Part shown: positions 8,554-18,339 of the stretch, one piece after another
Numbering within the stretch: position 1 is the stretch's first letter
Layout: the number at the start of each line of letters is the position of its first letter
Origin: Emiliania huxleyi CCMP1516
Taxonomy: Eukaryota > Haptophyta > Isochrysidales > Noelaerhabdaceae
Length of the DNA: 58,252 nt
Direction: 5' to 3'
NCBI RefSeq assembly: GCF_000372725.1
Contig: NW_005202428.1
Coordinates: forward strand, 2,023,874 to 2,082,125
The notes under the pieces: generated by a model
Told to the model about the DNA's origin: nothing
The model's database searches: none
What the model saw: the letters and a program-made list of their open reading frames with translations, nothing else
Made by a program: the position numbers and the translations under genes

Positions 8554-10012
8554 ATGCCCCCACGCGCGTCCGACAATTCCGACCAGAGGAGCTTCCGAGC
8601 CAGCTCTCGCAGAGCAAAGCCAACTCGGCAGAGCCCGGTCGGCGACCGGCCAGCCGCTCCGCCGCCCATCCAGTCGGGATGGGCTGAAGACCTCAAGGCA
8701 GTGAGACCGCCGATGCCTCCTCTCCTCCTCCCTCTCCTTCTCAGCCTCCCAGCACCTGGCAGCCCCTCCCTCACCACTGATACCCCTGCCGGACGAAGGT
8801 GGCGGCGGTTCAGCCAGCGGCGGCGGCGCCGAGCACGAGCAGGCAGCTCATGCCGGCAAAGGCGGCAGACAAGGAGAATGTGGACCTCCGCTCGAGCGGC
8901 GCCAAGATCGAAGATTCCGATCCCGACATCTTCCCGACAGTATATATAATTTCTTCCGACGCGAGGCTCGAGCGTGTGCCAAGGAGCGTGCGCCAGATCT
9001 GCATTGCGCCTGTCATCCCGGATGAGGAGGCCGTGAACGGCCTGTCCTCGTGAGCCTCTGTCGGGGAAGGGCGGCCGACAGCTTCCACAAGCACACGAGC
9101 ACTGCCGGTGGCACATTTAGGTACGGCAAGTACCTCCTGACCAAGGGCGCGCGCCAGAACCACTTTGAGTATTGCTATGGCGGCGCCCTTGGCTGTCTGC
9201 TCGCGCACCGCAACGCGTGGGAGCAGGTGGTGCGGCGGCCAGAGGCCTATGGGGTCGTGCTTGAGAACAACGCAGTCGTGGAGGACCTCGGCATCCTGCA
9301 AGCCTTGCATCGGAGCTGCCTCACGCACGGCACACCGCCAGTTCCTCGAGGCATAAGCCTCGCGGCTTCATATGTGATGCGTGACACACGGTCTTGCAGG
9401 TATCGACTACCTCGCGGTCCATAACTGGTTTGTCGTGTGCGCACCCAAGGACCACCCGCAAAGGCACCTGCAAGTGCCCGACTGAAGATGCTGAGAGCAC
9501 TTGCGCAAAACGCCGCATCTAGCTCTGCACTTGTACTTGTAGGCGTGGATTGCGCCGTGGATCGTCCGGATGCGGGACCCTGTCGCGTCAACTAAGTGCT
9601 ACCTGATCAGCCGGCGGTTTGCCGAGCACATGCTCAATTTTGTCGACCGGATGCTCCGCTTGCAGCAGCTCCCACCCACCCACGTCGATTTTCTCCTCTG
9701 CTTTGAGTGTATGCACGGTGTGCGACACATCTCTGAGCCACCTCCGTCTGCCTCGCCTGCCTCGCAACGCTCTTCCGTTGTCTGTCTACTCCCGCCCTGC
9801 TCGAGTTGACGCCTCTGAACACCTCCGCCACTCGCCCAGGCACCACTGGGTTTACCGGCGGCGTCTATGCCAAGAACGACGTGATCCGGATCACGCGCAG
9901 CTCTCAGTGCACGACTCCTAGGATAGCGCACTCCCAGTATGCGCAGTTCGCCAAGCGCAACTTCACGCGGCTGCTGCCCAAGAAGGTCGACATCTCATGG
10001 GGTCGAATGTGA
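8554..10012 (+). CDS. Family-25 glycosyltransferase-like protein
   Basis: Six exons (8554-8700, 8799-9049, 9121-9350, 9400-9473, 9543-9717, 9840-10012) join in frame to 349 residues. After a basic, Pro/Ser-rich N-terminus comes PTVYIISSDARLERVPRSVR, then the family-25 core YGGALGCLLAHRNAWEQVV and EAYGVVLENNAVVEDLGILQ, IDYLAVHNWFVVCAPKD, KCYLISRRFAEHMLNFVDRM and GTTGFTGGVYAKNDV. Family-25 enzymes (collagen galactosyltransferases, bacterial LPS glycosyltransferases) normally have LEDD where this protein has LENN, so activity is in doubt. No signal peptide is evident with this start. Introns are GT-AG except 9351-9399, which is GC-AG. The ATG at 8554 is the first in frame after the inserted element. 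Confidence 0.65.
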
Positions 10013-11010
10013 CCAGCACATGCACCTGCTGTCGCCTGCCGAGAGGTTCGAACCTGAGGTGGGTGCTGGTGATGCCGCTCCGGCTCCGCGCTCTCCGTGT
10101 GCGGAGCGACATGCACATGCACATGCAAACAGTGAACTCAAAATTCAGGTGAAAACGACAGCTCGGTGTCGCAGTAGCGTAGCTGGCACGAACCCTATTT
10201 TGATGTGTGCGTATAGAGATGATGCACTCGTAGTCGGTACACAGTAGAGTTTTTTGTGTGCGCTACACAGTATGTCGCGGGAGGTAAGGTAAGGTAAACT
10301 TCTCCACACACACGAGGTGGTGGGGCAAGGGGGGCAACCCTCGCGTCTCCACGTCTAACGACAGGAGCCCCACGGCATTTAAAGTGCAAGGCCCGGTGCG
10401 CGTGGGTGTCGCGGGACGCGGCGTGACGCGTTAATAGGGTAAGCCCGGCGTAAGATAGCCGTAGCACAGGGGTGTACGAGAGTGTACATATATACTCTAG
10501 TCTGTCTACTCTCTCTAGACTCTCTGTGGTTCCCACGGTGTACGGCTCTTTACGAATCCGGATTCCGGTACGAACACTACTCTACGAAAACGTCTCCCGC
10601 GCTATAGATACTTTACTGTGACCTGGGTGTGTATGCAAACTTAAATAAAGCCGTGTAAGCTAGTAAGCATACGGGGGCCCCTTTGTACAGTCTCCCTCGC
10701 CACGCTCCAGACACCCCACTCTCGGCTCCCGCGAGCCTTTCTCCGCTTTCGATTTTTCGTATTCAAATTCATGTGTGTGAGTGGATTCAATGTTGTAAAT
10801 CTGCTATTGTGCTATGACCTATATGTGCTGCATGTGCATGTACAACATACAACATGTGCATGTGCATGTGCATGCACTTTACACGTGCTCGTAGCCCCCG
10901 GCCGCCCAGCCTCGCCCCCCCCCCCGCCCCCCCCCCCCCCCCATACTGTAAAGGCTAAAGCCATAAACGCCGGTTCAATTGACGAACCCCCTTCTCGTTG
11001 CAGCTCGCGC
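10013..11010. other. Intergenic with one SINE-like repeat
   Basis: Apart from the repeat at 10283-10408 I see no gene. An AATAAA lies near 10643, a TGCATG/CATGTG-rich stretch at 10825-10885 and C runs at 10915-10945. Confidence 0.4.
10283..10408 (-). repeat. SINE-like dispersed repeat with (TTACC)n tail, copy 2
   Basis: Reverse-orientation copy of the element at 4085-4227. On the + strand it starts with the tail as GGTAAGGTAAGGTAA and ends near GCGCGTGGGTG. Confidence 0.7.
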
Positions 11011-12745
11011 TCATCCAAACGGGTTACACGGCGCGGCCTTCTGCGTGCACGCCACCGCATCCGGCGAGGGCGCACCCTTCGCGCCCGTGAAGTCCACTGT
11101 GTCGAAGCCGGTGACAAAGCCCCAGACGGTGCCGGTGACGTCGGCGTCCTTGAAGCTCGCGCCAGTGACGTCCGCCTCGAAGAGGATGGCGCCTGATCTC
11201 CCTCACACTAGAGGCGTGAGGGACAGAGGAGGAGGAGGAGGAGAAGAGAGAGAGCAGAGGGAGGGGATAGGGAGGGAGGGAGAGGAGAGAGGGAGGGGGG
11301 GAGGGAGTGGGAGAGGGAGAGAGAGAGAGGGAGGGAGGGAGAGGGAGAGGGAGAGAGAGAGAGAGAGAGGGAGGGAGAGGGAGAGGGAGAGGGAGAGGGA
11401 GAGGGAGAGAGAGAGGGAGAGAGAGAGAGAGAAGGGGAGAGAGCGCAGGGAGGAGAGGATGCAGCGGGAGGAGACAACGCGCGCGGCCTTCAAAGCTCGC
11501 AGAGGTGAACCTGGCCCCGCGCAAGTCCGCGCCGGTCATGTCTGCGTTGCGGAAGGACGCCTGTGGGAGAGACGGCAAAGGGGCAGTCTCTGGCGCGGCG
11601 TCGGGAGGGTGATGGCCCAGCGCGGGTCACGACGCCTTTTCTCCGTCGACGTTTTGCAAGCTCGCCTGCAGTGGCCGAGTGGGTGAGGACAGCGCATCAG
11701 ACACCTCGCGAGCTGTTGCCACGTGGGGGTGTGAGGTGGGCCGTAGTGAGGTGGGAGGATGGGCTGGGGGAGGGAGAGCGTAGGGCCTTTGTGAGGACGG
11801 CCCCGTCGAGATGGGCGTCCGCCAGCTTGGCGTTCGTGAGCGTCACCCCTTCCATCGACGCATCGCGGAAGTTGGCGCCTAACCTCGGGTGCACCTCGCA
11901 CCTCGGGATAGCGCCGCGCCGGGGCGTCGGGCACGACGTGCCGGGGACATGACGTGTGTCGGGTGCACATGACGGGGACATGACGGGGACATGACGGGGA
12001 CATGACGGGGGCGTGACGGCGTGTGTCTGTTGGGGGTGCGTCGCGCGGATGCGCAGAGAGGGATGCGCGCCGATGCACATCGAGTCGCTCATGTCTGCGA
12101 AGTCAAACTTGGACTTTTGCGCTTCTGTCCGCTCGAACATCGCGCCGCGCAGGTTCGACTCGCGGGCCTGGCGCGGAGTGCGCAGTGTCAGGCCAGGAAC
12201 ACTTCTCGACACGCACGAGTGGTGGGGCCAGACCCCGGAGGCCCTGGCGAGGACCGCGTGTGCGTCGCGTGCGAGACGGACCGCTGCGTCGGCTGCACTC
12301 GGGCATCTGTGCCGCATCTGTGCCGCATCTGTGCCGCATCTGTGCCGCATCTGTGCCGCATCTGTGCCGCATCTGTGCCGCATCTGTGCCGCATCTGTGC
12401 CGCATCTGTGCCGCATCTCGGCTGCATCTCGGCCACATCTCGGCCTTGCTTCTCACTCTCCTGGAAGCCAAGGAGCGTCGCGAAGGAAAAGGTGGCGCCG
12501 ACGCCGCTCGCCTTGCTGAAATCCGTCCCGCTCATCTTCAGGCCTTGGAAATCGCAGCCCTGAGGGAACAGGCAACAAAGTCATGGGCAATGGGCCTGCC
12601 TGCTTGCCTATGTGTGTGTGTGCGTGTGTGTGCGTGTGTGTGCGTGTGTGTGCGTGTGTGCGTGCGTGCGTGCGCTACAGGCACTATACGACTACAGAGG
12701 CGAGCACACATTGTAGTCGCCCGCCTGCATGTTGAAGGTCGCCAT
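11011..12745 (-). CDS. Pentapeptide-repeat protein
   Basis: Six exons (12745-12725, 12559-12512, 12167-12071, 11878-11787, 11560-11488, 11192-11011) join in frame to 170 residues of nearly continuous A(D/N)LXX-type repeats: MATFNMQ, GCDFQGLKMSGTDFSK, ARESNLRGAMFERTEAQKSK, GANFRDASMEGVTLTNAKLA, ASFRNADMTGADLRGARFTS and GAILFEADVTGASFKDADVT. The tail is VDFTGAKGAPSPDAVACTQK then AAPCNPFG. The family folds into a right-handed beta-helix; many algal members are thylakoid-lumen proteins. All five introns are GC-AG, an extreme case even here, and each exon holds a whole number of repeats or nearly so. The first exon lies inside, and in frame with, the ORF of the PAN-like protein just upstream, so the true N-terminus may extend to 13252. 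Confidence 0.75.
11203..11455. repeat. GA-rich purine tract in the last pentapeptide-gene intron
   Basis: About 250 bp of GGGAGAGA-type purine sequence on the + strand. On the gene strand this is a long pyrimidine tract ahead of the 3' splice site at 11193. Confidence 0.9.
12300..12445. repeat. 11-bp tandem repeat in a pentapeptide-gene intron
   Basis: About ten copies of GCCGCATCTGT followed by three diverged copies carrying CATCTCGGC. It lies wholly in intron 12511-12168. Confidence 0.9.
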
Positions 12746-13252
12746 GCACCGCGCAACGGGCGTGTGTGACCCCATAGCTCCGGAGCCCAGCCGACCTGGC
12801 GGCCGTCGGAGAGGGTGGCTCAGAGGGTCAGTGTATGTAGCTTTGAGCAGAGAGGCTCGCTCGCCGTTGAATGCGTAGCGCGAAAGCTGCGACGCCTTTA
12901 TGGAGCAGGTCGCTTCGCTAATTCCGGATTGCTTTGGCGTGGCGCCAGCGGGCGGCGCGATGAGCAGCTTGCAGCGCGGGTACGAGTTGTACGTGCTGAA
13001 GTCGACGGCCCAACACTTCCGGTCTTTCTCGCAAATCTCCTGGCACTTTGGGAGCGTCTCAGCCCCCCACGTGACGCGCGAGTGTGTACCGGCGGCAAGT
13101 ATGCAGTCGCCGGGACTGGACAGCCAGATCACGCCCTGGGTCGGTGCGCCATCCTTGGCGGACTGCGCTCTGGCCAGATGGACCAGTGCTGTGCATACAG
13201 CGACCGCCAGAGACCCGCCAAAGGCAGAGGCCGAGAAAAACCTGCATGGCAT
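12692..13252 (-). CDS. Secreted PAN/apple-like domain protein (or N-terminal part of the pentapeptide gene)
   Basis: From the ATG at 13252-13250 the frame starts with a signal-peptide-like segment (MPCRFFSASAFGGSLAVAVC, ending near ARAQS). It continues as a Cys-rich module GDCILAAGTHSRVTWGAETL, KCQEICEKDRKCWAVDFSTY, RCKLLIAPPAG and SEATCSIKAS. The spacing C-KCQEIC-KCWAVDF-CKL is that of PAN/apple domains, which bind protein or sugar outside the cell. Read straight through, the ORF ends at the stop at 12694-12692. However, its last stretch RCMATFNMQ is exactly the first exon proposed for the pentapeptide gene, in the same frame, and a GC donor follows it. So the two may be one secreted fusion protein or two transcripts. 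Confidence 0.45.
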   Translation of the reverse strand: MPCRFFSASAFGGSLAVAVCTALVHLARAQSAKDGAPTQGVIWLSSPGDCILAAGTHSRVTWGAETLPKCQEICEKDRKCWAVDFSTYNSYPRCKLLIAPPAGATPKQSGISEATCSIKASQLSRYAFNGERASLLKATYTDPLSHPLRRPPGRLGSGAMGSHTPVARCMATFNMQAGDYNVCSPL

Positions 13253-14713
13253 CGGCTGCAGCAACCACAGTGCGAAGGACACAGGTAGTGCCCTCTTTAG
13301 AGTGTTGCGGCCAGGAGTTTTTCTTTTAATCGATGGTTCATGAGGCGCAAGAAAAGGTGGCTAAGGGCTCTGCCCGCAAGGCGCCCGGTCGCCGACGCGG
13401 TACCATTGACTAATCCCGGAATACACACCCACACGACCAAATAATGCAGAGGCGGTTAGTGGTGCACTAACCCCAAGAAACCCTTCGGGTCACTCCTCAT
13501 CGCAAACCCTGTCAGCAGTCCTCCTCCGGGAATGTACGTAAGAGCCACATACATTGAATAAATAGCTGAGACGAAGTACGTCGGGGCAAGTTTGGCTAAC
13601 TCCATAACATGGGCGATCCGAGGCGATCCGGCGCTTCCTTCGATTGGACGGACGAAATGGATGTGGAAAAGCGGGACCGCATCGCGACATCGGGGTTCAG
13701 TATATGCTACCAGGTCACAGTATGGGTTCGGGGACTGTTCACAGCCAGTGCGGGGGTAGGGGACCCCGGGGAGTACCAGTATGGATTTCTTTTTCGGTCG
13801 GCGGCGGCCTTCAGCTCAGTGAGCAGGATCTCGATCGGCAGCTCTGGGGCCCGCGCGGCTGGGCCGGAGTACCAGACGGTTAGCTGCGGCCGCGCCTGGG
13901 CGTGGCTGGCGTACGAGCCTGGCTGCTCGGCCTGCCATGCGCGCGCGCGGGGGGTCGGCCATGGGCTTAGGTGTGCAGGGGGGGTACCGAGCAGTGTGCG
14001 GCCGCTCTGGCCAGCGCCATCAGCCTCACGGCCCGGCCCAACCTTCCCCCTTCCCCACCCTCGCCTCCAGTGCCTCCAATCAAGTCGCACCTCTCTTCTT
14101 CAGCGAATGCAGCGGCAGCACCACGTCAGAGGCCGGGCCGACTGGCGGACCTGCATGCCCAGCCATGCCCCCCACTCCCCACCCGCTTGGATCGATCAGC
14201 TGACAGCTCCACCAGCTCCCACCACCGCGTGTCGTGTCATGAAGCATGATAGATAGACATAGAAAGCATGAACCATCGAAAGGTCTGATCTCCAAAAGGA
14301 GCTCTCGGCGCGCTGCGCGCGCCCGCGCGCGCGCGCCCCGCCCCTTTTGCGCAGCAACACCTTAAAATTCATGGCCCTCAAAAATCGGGTCGGAGCGTAG
14401 CGGAGTGGGCCCCGAGTTTGAAAAGGGCGACGGACGCTTGCGTCCTAGCCTCCAACGCCCCACGCCACGCCGCTTGCGGCGGTCCGATTCCCGGAAGCCC
14501 GCCAATTTTTATTTTTTTTGAGAGCGCCTTCGTTGTTAATAGTACAAACCCAATGGTCCTCTGCGAGCGGTCCTTCGTTGCAGACGCACACACGCACACG
14601 CCGCGCCGCACCGCGCGCCCGCCCACCGCCCCGCCCAGGCGGGAAAGAGGTGGGGAGATGGGACATTTTTATTTTCTGAACAGCGGAGCCGCTCGCGCTG
14701 CTGCCCCACAAAC
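13253..14713. other. No gene recognised; possible isolated exon
   Basis: On the - strand about 13770-13900 encodes LTVWYSGPAARAPELPIEIL and LTELKAAADRKRNPYWYSPG, which looks protein-like but could not be connected. At 13512-13543 a stretch with GGGAATGTACGTAAG resembles 54280-54310. The 14300-14340 region is a pure GC/CG alternation. The last 200 bp lead into the ERGIC3 start. Confidence 0.3.
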
Positions 14714-16967
14714 ATGCGCTTCTCCTCGCTCGACGTCTACCCAAAGACGCTCAAGGAGTTCCGTCAGCGTACGACCTCGGGCGCCATCGTCTCACTCTCG
14801 TGCGCCACCCTCATCGCGCTGCTCACCTGCGTCGAGGTCGCCGACTTTTTGCGCGGCACGAGCGACGACCACCTCTTCGTCGACACGTCGCGGGGCTCGA
14901 CGCTGCGGATCAACCTCAACATCTCATTCCCAGCGCTTCCCTGCTCCACCATCACCCTCGACACCCTCGACATCTCGGGCAACCACGCGCCCGACCTGAT
15001 GCGGCACATCTCAAAGACGCGGCTCGACAAGGCTGGGCGGTCGCTGGAGGATGGGCCGCGCGCGGGCGACGGCCGGCCTGGCCGCGCGCTGCTCTCCGGC
15101 GCGGGCGGCGGCGCGCAGCGGGGCCTTGGCCCCGCGCTGCTGCAGCTGAACCGCAACGACCTGATGCTCTCGGCGCTGATGCAGCTGCTGCAGCCGCACG
15201 TGCTGGAGGATAAGGCACGCGCGCACAGCCGCCGGAAGAGGGCTCGGGAAGCCTTGGCCACATGGACTCGTCCTGGCTAGGCGGCGATCGACGAGCTGCG
15301 CGCGCACGTGGGGGAGGGGTGCCACATCGAGGGCCACATGGTGATGAGCCGTGCCGCGGGACACTCTCGCTCCACGGTGGTCGCACCGCCACTCCTGTGG
15401 TCATCTAGGTGGTGAACCGGGTGGCGGGCAACTTTCACTTTGCCCTCACGCACGAGGCGCACGCGTCGGGTCCGCAGCTCTCGCCGGGAACGGCGTCTCT
15501 TCACACCTGCAGCCGTTCACAGGAGCACGCGACGCTGATGGCCGTCTTCGGGTCGCGCGACAAGCTCAACGTCTCCCACTCTGTGCACTCGGTGCGTCGG
15601 CTAGACACTTCCTAGACACTTCCTAGACACTTCCTAGACACTTCCCACTCTGTGCACTCGGTGCGTCGGCTCGCAGCACTTCCCTCTCCGCCTCCGCCTC
15701 TCGTCACGCCTGCTCCTGTCATGAACAGGTCTCGTTTGGAGAGCCCTTCCCGGGGATGGCCAGCCAGATAGATGGAAGGGAGAGACACTGCCAGCAGGAC
15801 GGGCGACACCGGCGCTTCTCAAGAGGCGCCCCAGAGGCGCTGTCAGAGGTGCTGTCAGAGGTGCTGGTGGCGGGGAGACAGCGCAGCGAGGCACAGCCAC
15901 ACAGGCACGACAGGACAGCGGGGCGGTGTCGCACCTTAGGCCAGCCCGCGACGGCAGCGAGAGTCGATCATGAGTCTGAAGGGACCCCCTTCTGCTAGGT
16001 CAACCCGCTGGACGGCAGCGAGAAGCGGCTCGGCGACGGGTCGGGCTTCTTCCAGTACTACCTCAAGATCGTGCCAACGGTCCGCGGCCGTAGATGCGGG
16101 CTGCAGACCCTCGTGATCCGACTGGCACTCTAGAGGACACGCATTCCCCGCTGTACTCTGAGCCGCATTCGGCTGTACTCGTGGCCCTCGCCTGCACGCG
16201 ATGCTCGGAGGGCTCTGCACGAAGTCTCTACCCCCGCCCTGACCTCTGGCGCGGGCTCACACTCGCAGGTCTACGAGCCGCTGCGCGGGCCCGTGCTCCG
16301 GACGAACCAGTACTCGTACACGGAGCTGCGCCCCTAGATGCAGAGCACCGGCGCGTGACGCATTCGGCTGTGTCCGGCTGCATTGAGATGTAGTGCCACC
16401 ACGCAAGCCTTCCGCTGTATTCGCAGCCCGTGTGTGCTCCGAGTCGGCTGCGCGATGCTTGTGTCCAAGCCCTCGCCCTGGTCCTCACCCTGGTGCCCTC
16501 GCAACCGTAGGAGCTCTTCCGCACGACGGAGGAGGTGGGCAAGGCGCTGCTTCCGCGACGAGCCCTGTGAACAGCGTCTCTCCACGCCCCCGGCCGTGGA
16601 CAGGTGGACAAGATGCCCGCCGTCTACTTCCACTACGAGATCTCGCCCATCATGGCGCGCTTCGCCGAGGGGCGCCGCTCCCTCTCCTCCTTCCTAACCG
16701 GCCTCTGCGCCATCATCGGCGCGCCAGCCGAGATCTACCGAGATCGGTCCGAGATAGACACCAACCTCTGCGCCATCACCGTCGCACGCGCAGCCACCAA
16801 CTTACTGGCGCCCCACGATCCGCCACCCAGCGAAAATCCCGCGCGTCTCGTCTGGTCGGCCTCCCGCCGCGACCCCGGCTGTGCACCCCGCAGGCGGCGT
16901 CTTCACCGTCGCCGGCATGGTGGACTCGTGCATCCACCGCGTCTCCCGAGCGACAAAGGTGCGCTAA
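14714..16967 (+). CDS. ERGIC3: ERGIC3/Erv46 ER-Golgi cargo receptor subunit
   Basis: Nine exons (14714-15214, 15281-15340, 15409-15591, 15729-15758, 15999-16079, 16269-16322, 16511-16543, 16604-16718, 16894-16967) join in frame to 376 residues, the usual family length. Landmarks in order: MRFSSLDVYPKTLKEFRQRT; the first membrane helix (about 25-45); the luminal segment NISFPALPCSTITLDTLDIS; GCHIEGHMVVNRVAGNFHF; KLNVSHSVHSVSFGEPFPGM; VNPLDGSEKRLG; FFQYYLKIVPTVYEPLRGPV; RTNQYSYT; KMPAVYFHYEISPIMARFAE; and the second helix, ending with GGVFTVAGMVDSCIHR. Erv46 pairs with Erv41 in COPII/COPI vesicles to retrieve ER proteins. Introns are three GT-AG, four GC-AG and one GA-AG (16323-16510, bounded by the direct repeat GGAGCT). 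The stop is TAA at 16965-16967. Confidence 0.93.
15574..15672. repeat. Duplicated exon end inside ERGIC3 intron 3
   Basis: The end of exon 3 and the start of the intron, CCACTCTGTGCACTCGGTGC, occurs at about 15577 and again at about 15645. Between the copies is a tandem array of TAGACACTTCC (four units). The second copy carries a second potential donor site. Confidence 0.9.
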
Positions 16968-17046
16968 CACGAGTTGTCTGCCCGTTCCGGCAGAATCCGG
17001 GCGCTGCGGACCTTGACGATCTGATGCGTGTGTGTACACCTACTCG

Positions 17047-17101
17047 AAAAGAAAGAAAACAGACGGACCGGATGGGAGGACGGTACGCCGCCACCACACA
17101 G
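17047..17101 (+). repeat. Introner-like short repeat, copy 1
   Basis: A stretch running AAAAGAAAGAAAACAG to GCCGCCACCACACAG, bounded by the short direct repeat CTCG (17043-17046, 17102-17105). Same family as 17128-17216 and 36300-36367. Confidence 0.6.
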
Positions 17102-17127
17102 CTCGCACAGGGATTTTAAGTCACCTA

Positions 17128-17216
17128 AGAAAGAAAGAAAGAAAGAAAACAGCGGCAAAACCAAAAGGGAGGGGATGGGAGGCGACGGCACGCCGCCACC
17201 ACACAGGGTCAGGGAT
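17128..17216 (+). repeat. Introner-like short repeat, copy 2
   Basis: Begins with (GAAA)n AACAG, contains GGGATGGGAGGCGACGGCAC and ends GCCGCCACCACACAG. The flanks share an imperfect direct repeat around CAGGGATTT and TCACC (before 17128 and after 17216). Confidence 0.6.
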
Positions 17217-17303
17217 TTCACCAAGAATAGTAAGAATGCTCACCCATTGAGGAAGTGAGGAACTCTGCTCGGCCCACCCTGATCCTGCTGAACAAGCTCC
17301 TCT

Positions 17304-17393
17304 TGTAGCTTGAGCACTTGAGCACTGGATAGGGTCGATTCCGCATGGTACGGGACCCCTCGCGATCGTCTCGCCCTCCCTCACTGGTGTGTT
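17304..17393 (+). repeat. Dispersed repeat, copy 1
   Basis: About 90 bp nearly identical to 29714-29801, including TTGAGCACTTGAGCACTGGA and CGTCTCGCCCTCCCTCACTG. Confidence 0.85.
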
Positions 17394-17446
17394 CATCGGG
17401 GGGGGTCATAACACACACGGTACAGGATCGAGGAGGACGCCTTGCT

Positions 17447-17700
17447 GCTCCAGCCGGCACACCACCCTCAGCCACAGGAGCTAGTCGAGTTGGCACGCGC
17501 CTTCTACTACACCGTGCCCGCCGACGCCAAGGTGAAGCAGCTCGACCACCCCAGCCCGAGCGGACAGGTCCGGCTGCTCTCGCGCGGCGCCTGCGCGGTT
17601 CTCTCTCCGATGGCTGCCCTCTTTCCGCGGCGTTAACGGCCAGGAGGTCATCAAGGCCGCGACTGCCCAGTTCCACCCGATTGTGCAGGGGTTCTACCTG
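17447..17700 (+). pseudogene. Fragment of a second UBA1 copy, frameshifted, cut by the assembly gap
   Basis: Encodes [36 protein letters not shown] and then, after a frame change at about 17628-17636, [20 protein letters not shown]. This matches an internal part of the intact UBA1 gene (24388-24560, opposite strand) with only scattered differences. The frame change replaces the FGGVVGQE of the intact gene, and upstream of ELVELARAF the similarity stops. It may be a real truncated duplicate or a misplaced allele, since the sequence stops at the run of N. Confidence 0.8.
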
Positions 17701-17800
17701 NNNNNNNNNNNNNNNNNNNNNNNNNNNNNNNNNNNNNNNNNNNNNNNNNNNNNNNNNNNNNNNNNNNNNNNNNNNNNNNNNNNNNNNNNNNNNNNNNNNN
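17701..17800. other. Assembly gap (100 N)
   Basis: Exactly 100 undetermined bases. The round length suggests a placeholder of unknown true size. Confidence 1.
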
Positions 17801-17805
17801 GGCCC

Positions 17806-18298
17806 TCGAGCAGCGCGGGTTAGCGCCGGGTTAGTCTCGGGTTAGTGCCGGGTTAGTGCCGGGGGTTAGTGCCGGGTTAGTGCCGGGTGAGCGTCGGGTT
17901 ATGGTAACCCGTTCTAACCCGTGCTGACCCGTGCTGGGTTAGTGTGGATTAACCCGTGTGGAACCCGCGCTAACCCGCGCTTACCGATACGCGATAGACT
18001 CACTCCATACACGCTCAACTTACCGATAACGGCGTTGCCGCGGAGAGCACCAAGGGGCAGCTGCAGCCAAGCCGTCCGAGGGAGAGACTAACCCGGGTTA
18101 GCGCCGGGTTAGTCTCGGGTTACCATAACCCATGCTGACGTATGCCCCCCAGCCGCATGGGTTAGTGCCGGGTTAGTGCCGGGTTAGTGCCGGGTTAGTG
18201 CCGGGTTAGTGCCGGGTTATGGTAACCCATTCTGACCCGTGCTGACCCGTGCCGGGTTAGTGAGCACTAACCCGCGCTAACCCGCGCTTACCGATAGA
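17806..18298. repeat. Satellite of GGGTTAG units spaced by TGCC, with inverted segments
   Basis: Two related blocks (about 17806-17999 and 18094-18298). Each has a tandem array of GGGTTAGTGCC, then inverted AACCCG units, then CGCGCTTACCGATA and GATAGACTC. The intervening DNA contains CGATAACGGCGTTGCCG. Confidence 0.9.
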
Positions 18299-18339
18299 CT
18301 CCCAAGAAAACCCCACCGGCGGCAAGAACCAACGGCCCA

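Noticed and set aside
12300..12445. CRISPR-like regular repeat
   Set aside because: Units are 11 bp, head to tail, without spacers, within a eukaryotic intron; a minisatellite.
14405..14490. tRNA-like stretch with GGTCCGATTCC and a CCCGCCA end
   Set aside because: The T-arm stem has a C-C mismatch, the acceptor arms do not pair and no anticodon arm can be drawn; at best a decayed remnant.
16968..17116. Extra C-terminal ERGIC3 exon after CCGGCAG (about 16993)
   Set aside because: It would need an intron of about 35 bp, shorter than any other here, and the extension reads into the introner-like repeat; the TAA at 16965-16967 gives the normal family length.
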